DNA of 46,242 bases from an uncultured Prevotellaceae bacterium (GTDB taxonomy: Bacteria > Bacteroidota > Bacteroidia > Bacteroidales > Bacteroidaceae): NCBI GenBank assembly GCA_947170495.1, contig CAMVUB010000020.1, positions 1 through 46,242 on the forward strand, read 5' to 3'. Below, in pieces: positions 25,939-34,086 of this stretch. Position 1 is the first letter of the stretch, and each line of letters begins with the position of its first letter. The position numbers and the translations under genes are program-made. The notes under the pieces are model-generated. The model saw nothing but the letters and a program-made list of their open reading frames with translations. It did no database searches and was not told where the DNA came from.

Positions 25939-26170
25939 ACTGAGCCATCACATGGACGCTCTTGAAAATCTCTTTGCCCTCAGCAGGACTCTTCAGCTTA
26001 ATACCGTATTCCTTCTCCATCATGACAATCAGCTCCAGCGCGTCGATGCTGTCCAGCCCGAGGCCTTCGCCGAAGAGGGGTGCATCGTCCTCGATGTCAG
26101 CGGGTGTCATGTCTTCGAGGTTCAGTACTTCGATGATGTGTTCTTTCAGTTCTTGAATCAATTCTTCCAT
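25913..26170 (-). CDS. Acyl carrier protein (APE cluster, ACP 2)
   Basis: Eighty-five residues. The phosphopantetheine site is the Ser in GLDSIDALELIVMMEKEYGI (about residue 41). An acidic helix II is present and the length is normal. It overlaps the ketosynthase fusion gene by 26 bases, so the two are probably translated together. It most resembles the polyene-chain carrier of APE clusters because it adjoins the ketosynthases (inference). Confidence 0.92.
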   Translation of the reverse strand: MEELIQELKEHIIEVLNLEDMTPADIEDDAPLFGEGLGLDSIDALELIVMMEKEYGIKLKSPAEGKEIFKSVHVMAQYVNEHRTK

Positions 26171-26193
26171 TTCTATTTATGTATTATTTAATG

Positions 26194-26214
26194 AATTTTC
26201 AATTCTCAATTATC
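26194..26214. repeat. Heptamer tract between ketosynthase and ACP 2 genes
   Basis: Units AATTTTC, AATTCTC, AATTATC, ending inside the 3' end of the ketosynthase gene. Confidence 0.65.
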
Positions 26215-27944
26215 CATAGTTCCGCTTCGAAATGCTCGTCGCAGGAGTAGTCGATCCAACCCGTCAGGGCGCTGCTCGCGGAGCCGTCGGCCATGGCGGC
26301 GTTCACCACCTGTGCCATAAGGGTTTCGTCGCGCTGCGGCAGGATGTAGAAGGATGTCTCGCCGCGGTACTGGTGGCGGATGGCCAGCTCGCCCGCCACG
26401 ATATTCGGCAGGGTATATACGAAATGTGCGGGGCTGGGGAACGAGGCTTCCAGATCGCTGACCGTGGCCCAGTAGTGGCGGTCGGCCATGATCGACGAGG
26501 TGTTGTTGAAGAGGATGATGGCACGGTCGCTGCGCGCTTCGGGCGTGCCCGTCAGGCGTTCGCCGCGTTCGGCTTGCAGGAGCAGTTCCGCTGCCACAAA
26601 GCCCAAGCGGCTGAGGCCGTCCATCTTATAGAACTTGGGATAGTCGCCGATGAACGCTTTGTAGGCCTCCACCAGCTGTTCGCGCCCGCGACTCTGCAGG
26701 GGCAGTGTCTGGCCATCGAGGCAGATGCCGCCCTCGGTGACTTTGATGTGATGGCTGAGGGTTGATGGCTGATGGATGACGGTTGAGGGCTGAGGGTTGA
26801 GGGCTGAGGGTTTATGGTTGAGGGTTGAGGGTAGGCTCACGCTGATGGCTGCATTGCCGCCGCCGAAGCCGGAGATCATCTTCACGAAGCGCCGCTTGTC
26901 GGTGGTCTCGTGGCGGTTGGAGAGGCGGATATGCCCCGACACGCCGAGCTCCTCGAAACCGCGGGAGCCCAGGATGGTGTGGTCGCGCAGGGCGGCGATG
27001 GAGATAACGGTCTCCAGGATGCCGGCAGCGCCCATCGTGTGGCCGAAGGTGCCCTTCAGCGCATTCACGGGGACGTCTTGCAGGCCGGCACGCTCGATGG
27101 CGATGGATTCCATCTGGTCGTTGAACATCGTGGCGGTGCCGTGGGCATTGATGAAAGCCAGCTCGCTGCCCAGCTCCGTGGCGTGGATGGCTTGCAGTGC
27201 CAGGCGTGCTCCCTCGCCCGTCTTCGATGGCGAGCTCAGGTGGAAGGCGTCGTTGCGCACGGCTCCCGCCTCTATGCAGCAGGAGGTTTCCTTGTCGGTG
27301 CCCACACCCTCGCGCTGCAGCACCATCGCCGCAGCACCCTCGCCCAGGTTCAGCCCGAGGCGCTCGATGTCGAAGGGTCGGCAGGCATCCTCGGCCACGG
27401 CCTTCAGCGACTGGAAGCCCGAGACGGTGAACTTGTCCTGCACGTCGGCGCCGCAGACGACAGCGGTGTCGTAGGTGCCAGCCTCCAGCAGCTGTTGGGC
27501 GAGGACGATAGCGGCCACACCCGAGATGCAGGCGTTGCACACCACGATGGGCATCGTCGTGAAGCCCAGTGCGTGGGCGATCTTCTGTGCGGCCTCGCCG
27601 GGGACGATGTCGGCAGTGGGCTCGTCGCCGCGTTGCAGCTGTTCGATATTGGCCTTCGTGGTGGCGAGGATGAAGACGCCGCGGTCGCTCGTCACATCGA
27701 TGTCTGCCGCAGCCAGCAGCGGCTGCACGCAACGCATCACCAGCGCCTCGAAGCGCGTGAAGCCGTCGAGATGCATGGCCGCGTTCTGCTCGTCGGTGAA
27801 CAGGGATGCCGTGAACGCATCGGGCAAACCCCAGTGCTGTTCATAGCGCTGCAATGCCGACTGCCCCGCCTTCACGGCGAGGTAGTTCTGCTCTGTGCTC
27901 ATGCCCAGTGGCGAGATGATGTTATCGGCGATGACGCGGACCAT
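26199..27944 (-). CDS. Ketosynthase with a second, ketosynthase-like C-terminal domain (APE cluster)
   Basis: A 581-residue protein. Residues 1-370 are a ketosynthase with Cys139 (CNACISG), His268 (NAHGTATMFND) and His302 (KGTFGHTMGAAG). Residues 401-581 are a separate short domain (KMDGLSRLGFVAAELLL, AIILFNNTSS, FVYTLPNIVAGELAIRH) that looks like the first half of a ketosynthase fold without active-site residues. From memory, domains of this type occur as free-standing small genes in Bacteroidetes pigment clusters. The linker (371-400) is a 7-residue protein repeat, PSTLNHK, PSALNPQ and so on. It is encoded by 84 bp of tandem heptamers at 26751-26834, and a copy-number change there would shift the frame. 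Confidence 0.88.
   Translation of the reverse strand: MVRVIADNIISPLGMSTEQNYLAVKAGQSALQRYEQHWGLPDAFTASLFTDEQNAAMHLDGFTRFEALVMRCVQPLLAAADIDVTSDRGVFILATTKANIEQLQRGDEPTADIVPGEAAQKIAHALGFTTMPIVVCNACISGVAAIVLAQQLLEAGTYDTAVVCGADVQDKFTVSGFQSLKAVAEDACRPFDIERLGLNLGEGAAAMVLQREGVGTDKETSCCIEAGAVRNDAFHLSSPSKTGEGARLALQAIHATELGSELAFINAHGTATMFNDQMESIAIERAGLQDVPVNALKGTFGHTMGAAGILETVISIAALRDHTILGSRGFEELGVSGHIRLSNRHETTDKRRFVKMISGFGGGNAAISVSLPSTLNHKPSALNPQPSTVIHQPSTLSHHIKVTEGGICLDGQTLPLQSRGREQLVEAYKAFIGDYPKFYKMDGLSRLGFVAAELLLQAERGERLTGTPEARSDRAIILFNNTSSIMADRHYWATVSDLEASFPSPAHFVYTLPNIVAGELAIRHQYRGETSFYILPQRDETLMAQVVNAAMADGSASSALTGWIDYSCDEHFEAELWIIEN
26751..26834. repeat. In-frame heptamer tract, twelve units, inside a ketosynthase gene
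   Basis: Twelve 7-base units such as ATGGCTG, AGGGTTG, AGGGCTG, AGGGTTT. Twelve units are 84 bp, so the frame is kept. It joins two protein domains. Confidence 0.9.
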
Positions 27945-27946
27945 TT

Positions 27947-27967
27947 TTTATGGTTTATGGTTGAGGG
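27947..27967. repeat. Heptamer tract between thioesterase and ketosynthase genes
   Basis: Units TTTATGG, TTTATGG, TTGAGGG. It supplies the thioesterase C-terminus YPQP. Confidence 0.7.
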
Positions 27968-28395
27968 TATAGCTCTTCCATGCGCTGCTTCCAGCGTTCC
28001 ACGAAGGGCGGGCAGTAGAGCAGCAGCTTGTATTGTTTGTCCATGAACACCTGCACGCTGTGGCCTGTCGTCAGGAGGCTCTCGTCGCTGGTGTCATAGA
28101 TCTCGTAGTCGTAGATCAGCTTGGCTGCGTCCGTGGGGCGATAGATGATGTCTATGCGCGCGCGCATACCATAAATGATAGGACGTTTGTAATGGAACTC
28201 AAGGTCCACCAGGGGCGCATAGAAGTCGTTGTCGAACATGTCGAGGTAGCCGAAGCCGTACTTGCGGCCCCATTCCTCGCGGGCATCCTCGAAGTAGAGC
28301 GGGTAGGAACCGTGCCACACCACCCCCATCGAATCGACCTCGCTGAAGCGGATGTCCAATAACTTACTTGCCTTTAGTTCTTTCATATCTATCAA
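27955..28395 (-). CDS. Acyl-CoA/ACP thioesterase (4HBT hotdog, APE cluster)
   Basis: A 146-residue YbgC/FadM-type hotdog thioesterase. The active-site motif VDSMGVVWHGSYPLYFEDAREE (from residue 20) gives the catalytic Asp21. DLEFHYKRPIIYGMRARI is the second conserved strand pair. In APE clusters the thioesterase probably releases or proofreads acyl chains on ACP. The C-terminal PQP is heptamer-derived. It lies 17 bases downstream of the next dehydratase gene. Confidence 0.9.
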   Translation of the reverse strand: MIDMKELKASKLLDIRFSEVDSMGVVWHGSYPLYFEDAREEWGRKYGFGYLDMFDNDFYAPLVDLEFHYKRPIIYGMRARIDIIYRPTDAAKLIYDYEIYDTSDESLLTTGHSVQVFMDKQYKLLLYCPPFVERWKQRMEELYPQP

Positions 28396-28416
28396 CTATC
28401 AACTCTCAACTATCAA
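28389..28416. repeat. Heptamer tract between dehydratase and thioesterase genes
   Basis: Units CTATCAA, CTATCAA, CTCTCAA, CTATCAA. Confidence 0.8.
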
Positions 28417-28880
28417 TTTTCCATTGGCGTTTCGCTGATGGCGATTTTCATTTCTGCCGTGGCTACGACCTCGTCGCCCACGCGCACCTCAGCATCTACG
28501 AGTGTCATCTGGAAGATCTCCTCGCGCACACGGATGCTGGTCATCAGTGTCTCGCTCACCTTGGGCAACCGCAGGAAGCGCATGTCGCGCACGGCACCGA
28601 TGTAGCCAATCTTGATGGTTCGGTGGTTGAGGTAGTTGATACACCCCATGCGCACGGCACACGTCTGCGCCACGTTCTCCACAAGACCGGCAGCAGAGAG
28701 ATGCCCGTCCTCGGTGAAGAGGTCGCCTTCGCGCACGGTGAAGCCCGTGGCGGTGAGGTCGATGTCGAAGTCCTCAACGGTATCTACCAGTATGAAGGGT
28801 GGCCGTTGCGGTATGAGGGTCTGCATCGTGAGCGACTGTAGCTCCTGCAGGATATCGTCGTGGGTGCGTCCTAAGTACAT
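28413..28880 (-). CDS. Divergent hotdog dehydratase (ApeI/ApeP-like, APE cluster)
   Basis: A 155-residue FabA/FabZ-superfamily protein. LIPQRPPFILVDTVEDFD (from about 22) is the FabZ-type entry motif. GHLSAAGLVENVAQTCAVRMG (from 59) carries the likely catalytic His60 and Glu68. It replaces the HFPG motif, which fits the second class of dehydratase in APE clusters. It overlaps the upstream acyltransferase gene by 10 bases, implying translational coupling. Confidence 0.85.
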   Translation of the reverse strand: MYLGRTHDDILQELQSLTMQTLIPQRPPFILVDTVEDFDIDLTATGFTVREGDLFTEDGHLSAAGLVENVAQTCAVRMGCINYLNHRTIKIGYIGAVRDMRFLRLPKVSETLMTSIRVREEIFQMTLVDAEVRVGDEVVATAEMKIAISETPMEN

Positions 28881-29809
28881 TCTTCGTTCCAGAAATCGTA
28901 GTAGTTAAACCATTGGTGAGGGTACTTCCTGACTATCTCCGTGAGGCAGTCGGCGAAGGCTTGTGCCAGTGCGGCGGCGCGCACGCGAGGCCCTTTGTCC
29001 TGCAGGGCGGCGTCGATCTGGAGCTCCCGCACATAGACATGGTAGGTCTTGAGGCTCTCCTTCATCACGAACGTGCACAGCAGCGGTACCTCGCGCGAGG
29101 CCGCCAGGATGAACGGCCCCATCGGCAGGTGTGCCTCGGCGCCCAGCACCTGACAGCGGAAGGTCTTCTGCGAGCCGAACACGCGGTCGCCGTGCATGGA
29201 GACAATCTCGCCGTCGGCCAGCGCGCGGTTCATCTCAAAGACGTGGTCCATGGAACCGTCGGTGAGGATGAGGCGCAGGTTCTGGTTCTCGAACACGCGC
29301 ACGCGATTCTCCATCACCGTGCCTGTCTCACCGCCGAAGACCAAGGCATTGATGGTCTTGCGGTCCTGGCTCAGCATATAGCCCGCCAGCTCAAAGTTGC
29401 CCACATGGCTGCCCACCTGCATGAAACCGCCCGGCTCGCGCGTCAGTGCCATGAAGCGCTCGTTGCCCTCAATGACGAGGCGGAAGCGCATGCCGCCATA
29501 GATGGCGAAGCGGTCCAGGATGACCTGCCCGAAGCGGAAGTGGTTGGCATAGACATCCGCGAAGGCGCGCAGGGGCGAGTGGCCGAAGCGGCGGCGGAAG
29601 AAGCGGTACTGGCTGAGGTAGCCCTGGCGGTTGAAGAGCATGTAGCCGGGTACCACGAAGATGGCCATGCCGCTATAGACAAGCCACAAGGGCAACCGCG
29701 CCACAGTCCGCACCAGTGTGCGCTGCATCCATGGCGTGCCGTCCGTCGTGCCTTTCCATTGAGCGTGTGAAGCCTGTTCCATGTTGCGTCCTGCCTTGGC
29801 CGATGCCAA
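28871..29809 (-). CDS. LpxL/HtrB-like lipid acyltransferase (APE cluster)
   Basis: A 312-residue acyltransferase of the lipid A late-acyltransferase family. An N-terminal hydrophobic anchor (LPLWLVYSGMAIFVVPGYML) is followed by the conserved SHVGNFE (His and Glu spaced as in HtrB). SMHGDRVFG and PMGPFILAASREVPLLCTFV come later, and the C-terminal RKYPHQWFNYYDFW matches the family ending. In APE clusters the homologue is thought to attach an acyl chain to the lipid part of the pigment. A second in-frame ATG at 29782 is an alternative start. The upstream ACP gene is 12 bases away. Confidence 0.88.
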   Translation of the reverse strand: MASAKAGRNMEQASHAQWKGTTDGTPWMQRTLVRTVARLPLWLVYSGMAIFVVPGYMLFNRQGYLSQYRFFRRRFGHSPLRAFADVYANHFRFGQVILDRFAIYGGMRFRLVIEGNERFMALTREPGGFMQVGSHVGNFELAGYMLSQDRKTINALVFGGETGTVMENRVRVFENQNLRLILTDGSMDHVFEMNRALADGEIVSMHGDRVFGSQKTFRCQVLGAEAHLPMGPFILAASREVPLLCTFVMKESLKTYHVYVRELQIDAALQDKGPRVRAAALAQAFADCLTEIVRKYPHQWFNYYDFWNEECT

Positions 29810-29821
29810 GGTTACGGCGGC

Positions 29822-30064
29822 TTATGCTACCTTGCTCTCGATATAGTCGTAGAAGTCTGCGAGGGTAGCCACGCTGGCCATCTCCTCGGGTTTGATCTTA
29901 AAGCCGAAGTTCTTCTCCACGATGACAACGATGTCCACGAAGTCCAGGCTGTCAATGCCCATGTCCTCCTTCAACGTTGCCTCGGGAGCAATCTTGTCTT
30001 CTTCGATTTCCAGGTCTTCGATGAGGAAGTTCCTCACCTTCTCTTCAATTTCTTGTCTTGTCAT
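29822..30064 (-). CDS. Acyl carrier protein (APE cluster, ACP 3)
   Basis: Eighty residues, FabC-type. The phosphopantetheine Ser is in DMGIDSLDFVDIVVIVEKNF (about residue 39). The sequence is acidic, of normal length and starts MTRQEIEEKVRNFLIEDL. It is adjacent to the LpxL-like acyltransferase, which may use it as the acyl donor (inference). A repeat-rich 80-base gap separates it from the methyltransferase gene. Confidence 0.93.
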   Translation of the reverse strand: MTRQEIEEKVRNFLIEDLEIEEDKIAPEATLKEDMGIDSLDFVDIVVIVEKNFGFKIKPEEMASVATLADFYDYIESKVA

Positions 30065-30073
30065 GATGATATT

Positions 30074-30106
30074 TTACAATTAAACAATTTTGCAATTTAC
30101 AATTTT
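30074..30106. repeat. CAAT-rich short repeat upstream of ACP 3
   Basis: CAAT recurs at 7-8-base intervals (30077, 30085, 30093, 30100). It is a looser version of the junction tracts seen elsewhere in the operon. Confidence 0.5.
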
Positions 30107-30120
30107 CACGCCGTAAGCTT

Positions 30121-30157
30121 CCCCCTCGCCCCTTGGAGAGGGGGTTAGGGGGTGAGG
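30121..30157. repeat. GC-rich palindromic repeat (family 2) at the end of the methyltransferase gene
   Basis: CCCCCT at 30121-30126 pairs with AGGGGG at 30147-30152, with CGCCCCTTGGAGAGGGG between. The methyltransferase stop codon (30145-30147) lies inside, so its last residues (GLTP) are repeat-derived. Confidence 0.7.
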
Positions 30158-31251
30158 CCACACACCACGATGCTGTGCCCCTGCCCGAGGCCGTCGAAGA
30201 TGCGCTCCACCTGCAGACCCGCCTGCTCGATGTAGTGGGTCATGTCCTCGGTGTTGTACATCTTGGAGTTGCCGTTGGCGATGGCCGTGAAGTAGAGGCT
30301 CGTCATGGTGAGGCAGAAGGCGGCGGGCTCGAAGCGCTGACGGTCCCACAGCGTCTCCATGATGAAGACGCGCGTGTCCTTTGTCATGGCGTTCTTGGCG
30401 CGTGTGAGGATGCTCACGATCTCCTCGCCGCTGAAGCAGTCCAGGAACTGGCTCATCCAGATGGCGTCCAGACCGCCCTCGCGCTGCGGGAAGAGCGCGT
30501 CTTTGTCAAGCAGGTTGATGCCGTAGCCCTTGATGCGGTCGGCACCCTTCTTGCCTGCGGTGTTTGCTTGCATCATACGTATCTGCTGCGGCAGGTCCAG
30601 GATGGTGACCTCCACGTCAGGGTCGTGGCCCACGCATTGCAGGGCCCATTTGCCGGTGTTGCCGCCGACATCGTAGAGCGAGCGGGTATGGTACTCCCCG
30701 AAGACGATGTCCAACGCCTCGGGGAACGATGTGTCACTGTAGAAATGGTCGAAGCCGAACCAGCTCTGCTGCACCTGTGCGGGCAGCTCGCTGAGGGCTT
30801 CATAGACCGTGGGCCACGAGCCGAAATGCTCCAGCCCGGCGGGGCGCCCTTCCTTGAGGGCTTCTTCCAAATGAAACCAGCCCTCGTAGTTCACATCGTG
30901 GTTGAAGTCGATGTTCACTCGAGTGGCTGGGTCATTCAGCAGGAACCATCCTGTCTTGGAAAGCGTGAAGCGGTCGGTGGCGGTGTCCACGAGGATCGTG
31001 CCGATGCACAGGGCGGCTTCCGTCAGGCATTTCACGGCGTAGTCCGAGAGGCCCGTGCGCTCGCAGATCTCTGCGCGTGTCAAGCCTTTGTCGGCATCGC
31101 GCAGCATGTCCAGGATACCGAACTTAATCATCAGGCGTGAGGCCTGGAACACCACGGGGCCCCAGGCGATGAACTCCGCCAGTCGCTGTGCCTCGCGGGC
31201 CGACAGATGCTCTTTCGTGTATGCCTTCTCCAAGGCAGGAAACAGTTTCAT
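30145..31251 (-). CDS. SAM-dependent O-methyltransferase (APE cluster)
   Basis: A 368-residue methyltransferase of the plant-type/ubiquinone O-methyltransferase group. An N-terminal winged-helix dimerisation domain (FGILDMLRDADKGLTRAEICERTGL) is followed by the SAM-binding loop YDVGGNTGKWAL at about 215-226. Acidic motif TILDLPQQ and IWMSQFLDCFSGEEIV then follow. It probably methylates a hydroxyl of the aryl head group, as methyltransferases of APE clusters do. The gene ends within a palindromic repeat. Confidence 0.88.
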   Translation of the reverse strand: MKLFPALEKAYTKEHLSAREAQRLAEFIAWGPVVFQASRLMIKFGILDMLRDADKGLTRAEICERTGLSDYAVKCLTEAALCIGTILVDTATDRFTLSKTGWFLLNDPATRVNIDFNHDVNYEGWFHLEEALKEGRPAGLEHFGSWPTVYEALSELPAQVQQSWFGFDHFYSDTSFPEALDIVFGEYHTRSLYDVGGNTGKWALQCVGHDPDVEVTILDLPQQIRMMQANTAGKKGADRIKGYGINLLDKDALFPQREGGLDAIWMSQFLDCFSGEEIVSILTRAKNAMTKDTRVFIMETLWDRQRFEPAAFCLTMTSLYFTAIANGNSKMYNTEDMTHYIEQAGLQVERIFDGLGQGHSIVVCGLTP

Positions 31252-31265
31252 GTACGTCTTACAAT

Positions 31266-31787
31266 TTACTTCAGTTTCGCAATGCGCTTGCCCAGTTCGC
31301 CGAAGGTGTCGTTAAAGGCGCGGTCGGTGGTAGGAGCGGAACCGCCATCTACCTCGTCGATGTCCACCACGAGGAGCGGGTCATTGCTGCCGATGGCTGT
31401 CACCGTCAGCGTGCCCCAGGCGCGGATGCAGGGACCGGGAATAAAGCCCATCACATTCACGAACTCGTCGATCTTCGTGATCTTGATGCTCATCTTGTAC
31501 TTGGCCTGAGAAGCGTCCTTCACGAATGTGATCTTGTTGTTCTTATCGCTGAACTCCTCGATGAAACCGTCATAGGAGATTTGGGTCTTCTCGGGGATGT
31601 CGTGATACTTGTCGGTGAGGGGCATCTTGCCGTCGAAGCTGGCACCGGCATAGCTGATTTCCAGCACCATACCGCCCTCGGCATTCTTGAAGAACTTCTT
31701 GTCGCCGCCAATCACCTTGATGGGGTTGCCTGCGAATACTGCCACGGCTGCTACAGCCATGATAGCGGTCAGAATTGTACGTTTCAT
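31266..31787 (-). CDS. Secreted protein of unknown function
   Basis: A 173-residue protein with a clear signal peptide (MKRTILTAIMAVAAVAVFAG). The body is beta-rich and polar (YKMSIKITKIDEFVNVMGFIPG, LTVTAIGSNDPLLVVDIDEVDGG). There is no catalytic motif and no lipobox. It lies 14 bases upstream of the methyltransferase gene and in the same direction, so it is probably a member of the operon. A periplasmic partner of pigment export is possible but unsupported. Confidence 0.75.
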   Translation of the reverse strand: MKRTILTAIMAVAAVAVFAGNPIKVIGGDKKFFKNAEGGMVLEISYAGASFDGKMPLTDKYHDIPEKTQISYDGFIEEFSDKNNKITFVKDASQAKYKMSIKITKIDEFVNVMGFIPGPCIRAWGTLTVTAIGSNDPLLVVDIDEVDGGSAPTTDRAFNDTFGELGKRIAKLK

Positions 31788-31848
31788 AGTCGTGTTGTTT
31801 TTAAAAGGTTGGTAAATAGAGTGGGTTGATGTGTTCAGACGGAGCGGT

Positions 31849-32730
31849 TTACCGCTGGTTCAGGTTCAGGGCCTTGCGGCGGTAGAAGGCCTCCACAGCC
31901 TCCTCGTCGATGCCGTAGTCGGTGCAGTTGTCCTCGGTGATGAAGCTCGGGAGATTGGAGAAATACTCCTGGCAGTAGCCGCGATAGCTGAGGTTGCGGC
32001 CGCAGGAGCGGAAGCACTCCTTACCCATCTTGACGACTGTCGAGGGGACGTAGATGACGGGGCTCGTCTCTCTGAAGCCTGTCCCAGCGAAAGCCTTGGG
32101 ACCCAGTTCCTCCAGGCCGTCGGGCAAGTCGATGCGCTCGAGGTTGGCGAAGGTGAAGGCGGACTCGCCAATCTTCTTCAGCGTACGCGGGAAGCGGACC
32201 AAGCGCACCGTGTTTTCGCGGAGGAAAGCCTCCTCATCCACTTCCGTGACGGTGTAGGTCTTGTCGCCCATCTTCACGTAGTCGGGGATGACATACTCGC
32301 GTGCATGGTACGTGCCTTTGATGACGCTTACCCTGCGGTCGGCTTCCGAGATAACCTGGTAGTTCAGTTCATGGCCGTCGGGCGTGATGGCCGAAAAGCA
32401 ATGGTTCGAATTCCTCCTCACCTCGATGTCGCGGGAGTACTGTGCCGTGACGGGCTGGTATTCGGGAACAGCGGGCGTGGCGGGGGCTGCAGCGGTGGCC
32501 GGAGCCTGCGTGATGGTGGTCACTTCGCCCTTCTTCACAGAGAATACGTCGCTCTTGTTGATCTTGAGCGTCGTAGCGCCCTCTGCGGGGCTCATCGTGT
32601 AGAAGTAAGAGGTTTCGCTCTCCTCCAGGTTGTACACATTCAGGATGCTCCCATCCTTCAGGACAATCACATCCTGTGCCATTGCTACAGAAGCAACGAG
32701 GAGCAGCAGTAAGGTCATTAAGTGTTTCAT
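31849..32730 (-). CDS. Secreted leucine-rich-repeat (BspA-like) protein
   Basis: A 293-residue exported protein with signal peptide MKHLMTLLLLLVASVAMA. Residues 70-95 are an Ala/Pro/Thr-rich linker. From about 140, IPDYVKMGDKTYTVTEVDEEAF, LVRFPRTLKKIGESAFTF and IDLPDGLEELGPKAFAG are BspA-type (LRR_5) repeats. Such proteins usually mediate surface interactions. Its location inside the pigment operon, 61 bases from the next gene, is unexpected. It may be a hitch-hiker or may organise the outer-membrane pigment (inference). Confidence 0.8.
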   Translation of the reverse strand: MKHLMTLLLLLVASVAMAQDVIVLKDGSILNVYNLEESETSYFYTMSPAEGATTLKINKSDVFSVKKGEVTTITQAPATAAAPATPAVPEYQPVTAQYSRDIEVRRNSNHCFSAITPDGHELNYQVISEADRRVSVIKGTYHAREYVIPDYVKMGDKTYTVTEVDEEAFLRENTVRLVRFPRTLKKIGESAFTFANLERIDLPDGLEELGPKAFAGTGFRETSPVIYVPSTVVKMGKECFRSCGRNLSYRGYCQEYFSNLPSFITEDNCTDYGIDEEAVEAFYRRKALNLNQR

Positions 32731-32755
32731 TGTTAATAGAGTATTTGTGAGTTTA

Positions 32756-32797
32756 TAATCCTTAATCCTTAATCCCTAATCCCTAATCCTTCATCCT
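32756..32797. repeat. Heptamer tract between ketosynthase and LRR-protein genes
   Basis: Six units: TAATCCT, TAATCCT, TAATCCC, TAATCCC, TAATCCT, TCATCCT. It runs into the last codons (RMKD) of the ketosynthase gene. Confidence 0.85.
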
Positions 32798-34054
32798 TCT
32801 CAAGATCAGCGCGCTGTTCGTGCCGCCGAAGCCGAAGCTGTTGCTCAGGACGACGTCGAGGTCGATGTCCTCCACGGTCTTGGCCGTCAGGTTCAGGTGC
32901 TTGGCACATTCGTCGGGGTTCTCCAGGTTGATGTTCGGTGCCACGAAGCGGTTCTGCATCATGATGATGCTGTACACCAGCTCGCTGGCACCCGCCATCC
33001 AGCACTCGTGGCCCGTCATGCTCTTCGTAGAGCTGATGAGCGCATGCTTGCCGCGGAAGAGGCGGTCGAGGGCCATGGCCTCGTACATGTCGCCTTGCTT
33101 CGTCGAGGTGGCGTGGGCGTTGATATAGTCGATGTCGTCGGCCGTCACGCCTGCGTCAGCCATTGCGCGCTGCATGGCCACCACGCTGCCCTCGTCGCTG
33201 GGCTCCGAGATGCCGCCGCCGTTGCTGCTGAAGCCGTAGCCCACGACTTCCGCCAGGATGTGTGCACCGCGTGCCACGGCGTGGTCGTAGTCCTCCAGCA
33301 CCAATGCTGCCGCACCGCCGCTGGGGATGAGACCGTCGCGGTCGCGGTCAAAGGGGCGGCTGGCCTTCGCGGGCTCGTCCATGCGCACCGAAAACGCTGC
33401 CAGCGCGTCGAACGAAGCCATCGAGTAGTAGTTTGTCTCCTGTGCGCCGCCCGCCAGCACCATGTCCTGCAGGCCCTGCTTGATGAGCATGTAGCCCAAC
33501 CCTATGCTATGGCTGCCGCTGGCGCAGGCCGCGCTGATGGTGAAGTTCACGCCGCGCAGGTGGAAGATGGTCGAGAGGTTCATGTTCACCGTGGAGTTCA
33601 TCGACTGGAAGATGATGCCGTAGCCCAGCATCGCCGAGTCGTGCTTCTCCTCCATGATCTTCGAGGCCTCGATGACGGGCTTCGCCGACGAGTCGTTGCC
33701 GAAGATGCAGCCCACCTCGTTCTCGCGCAGGTACTGGTCGTCGATGCCCGCGCTGGCAAACGCCTGGCGGCTCGCCATGTAGGCATACTGCGCCTCCTCC
33801 GACATGCCCGCGCGCGTATGGCGGTCCAGCATCTGCTTCGTGATCACCGGCGTCTCCACGATGCCCGTGAGTCCCGAACGATAGCCGTATTCCACGCGTT
33901 CCGGCTGCACGCCGATGCCCGATTTACCCTCGCGCAACGACTGTGCCACAGTCTCTACATCCGTTCCCAGGCACGACCAGATGCCCATGCCCGTTATCAC
34001 CACGCGGCGGCCACCGGCCACCTTCCCCTCCATGTTGTTGTATCTATTGCTCAT
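32783..34054 (-). CDS. FabF-type beta-ketoacyl-ACP synthase (APE cluster)
   Basis: A 423-residue elongating ketosynthase with the full Cys-His-His triad: Cys177 (SAACASGSH), His314 (NAHATSTKQGD) and His349 (KSMTGHECWMAG). LSNSFGFGGTNSALILRR at the end is the family glycine-rich loop. Unlike the two other ketosynthases of the cluster it is not fused to a second domain. It is preceded by fabG in the same direction, 28 bases apart. Confidence 0.93.
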   Translation of the reverse strand: MSNRYNNMEGKVAGGRRVVITGMGIWSCLGTDVETVAQSLREGKSGIGVQPERVEYGYRSGLTGIVETPVITKQMLDRHTRAGMSEEAQYAYMASRQAFASAGIDDQYLRENEVGCIFGNDSSAKPVIEASKIMEEKHDSAMLGYGIIFQSMNSTVNMNLSTIFHLRGVNFTISAACASGSHSIGLGYMLIKQGLQDMVLAGGAQETNYYSMASFDALAAFSVRMDEPAKASRPFDRDRDGLIPSGGAAALVLEDYDHAVARGAHILAEVVGYGFSSNGGGISEPSDEGSVVAMQRAMADAGVTADDIDYINAHATSTKQGDMYEAMALDRLFRGKHALISSTKSMTGHECWMAGASELVYSIIMMQNRFVAPNINLENPDECAKHLNLTAKTVEDIDLDVVLSNSFGFGGTNSALILRRMKD

Positions 34055-34065
34055 GAATTGTTAAA

Positions 34066-34086
34066 GTTTCAAGTTTCAGGTTTCAA
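34066..34086. repeat. Heptamer tract between fabG and ketosynthase genes
   Basis: Units GTTTCAA, GTTTCAG, GTTTCAA. Confidence 0.7.
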
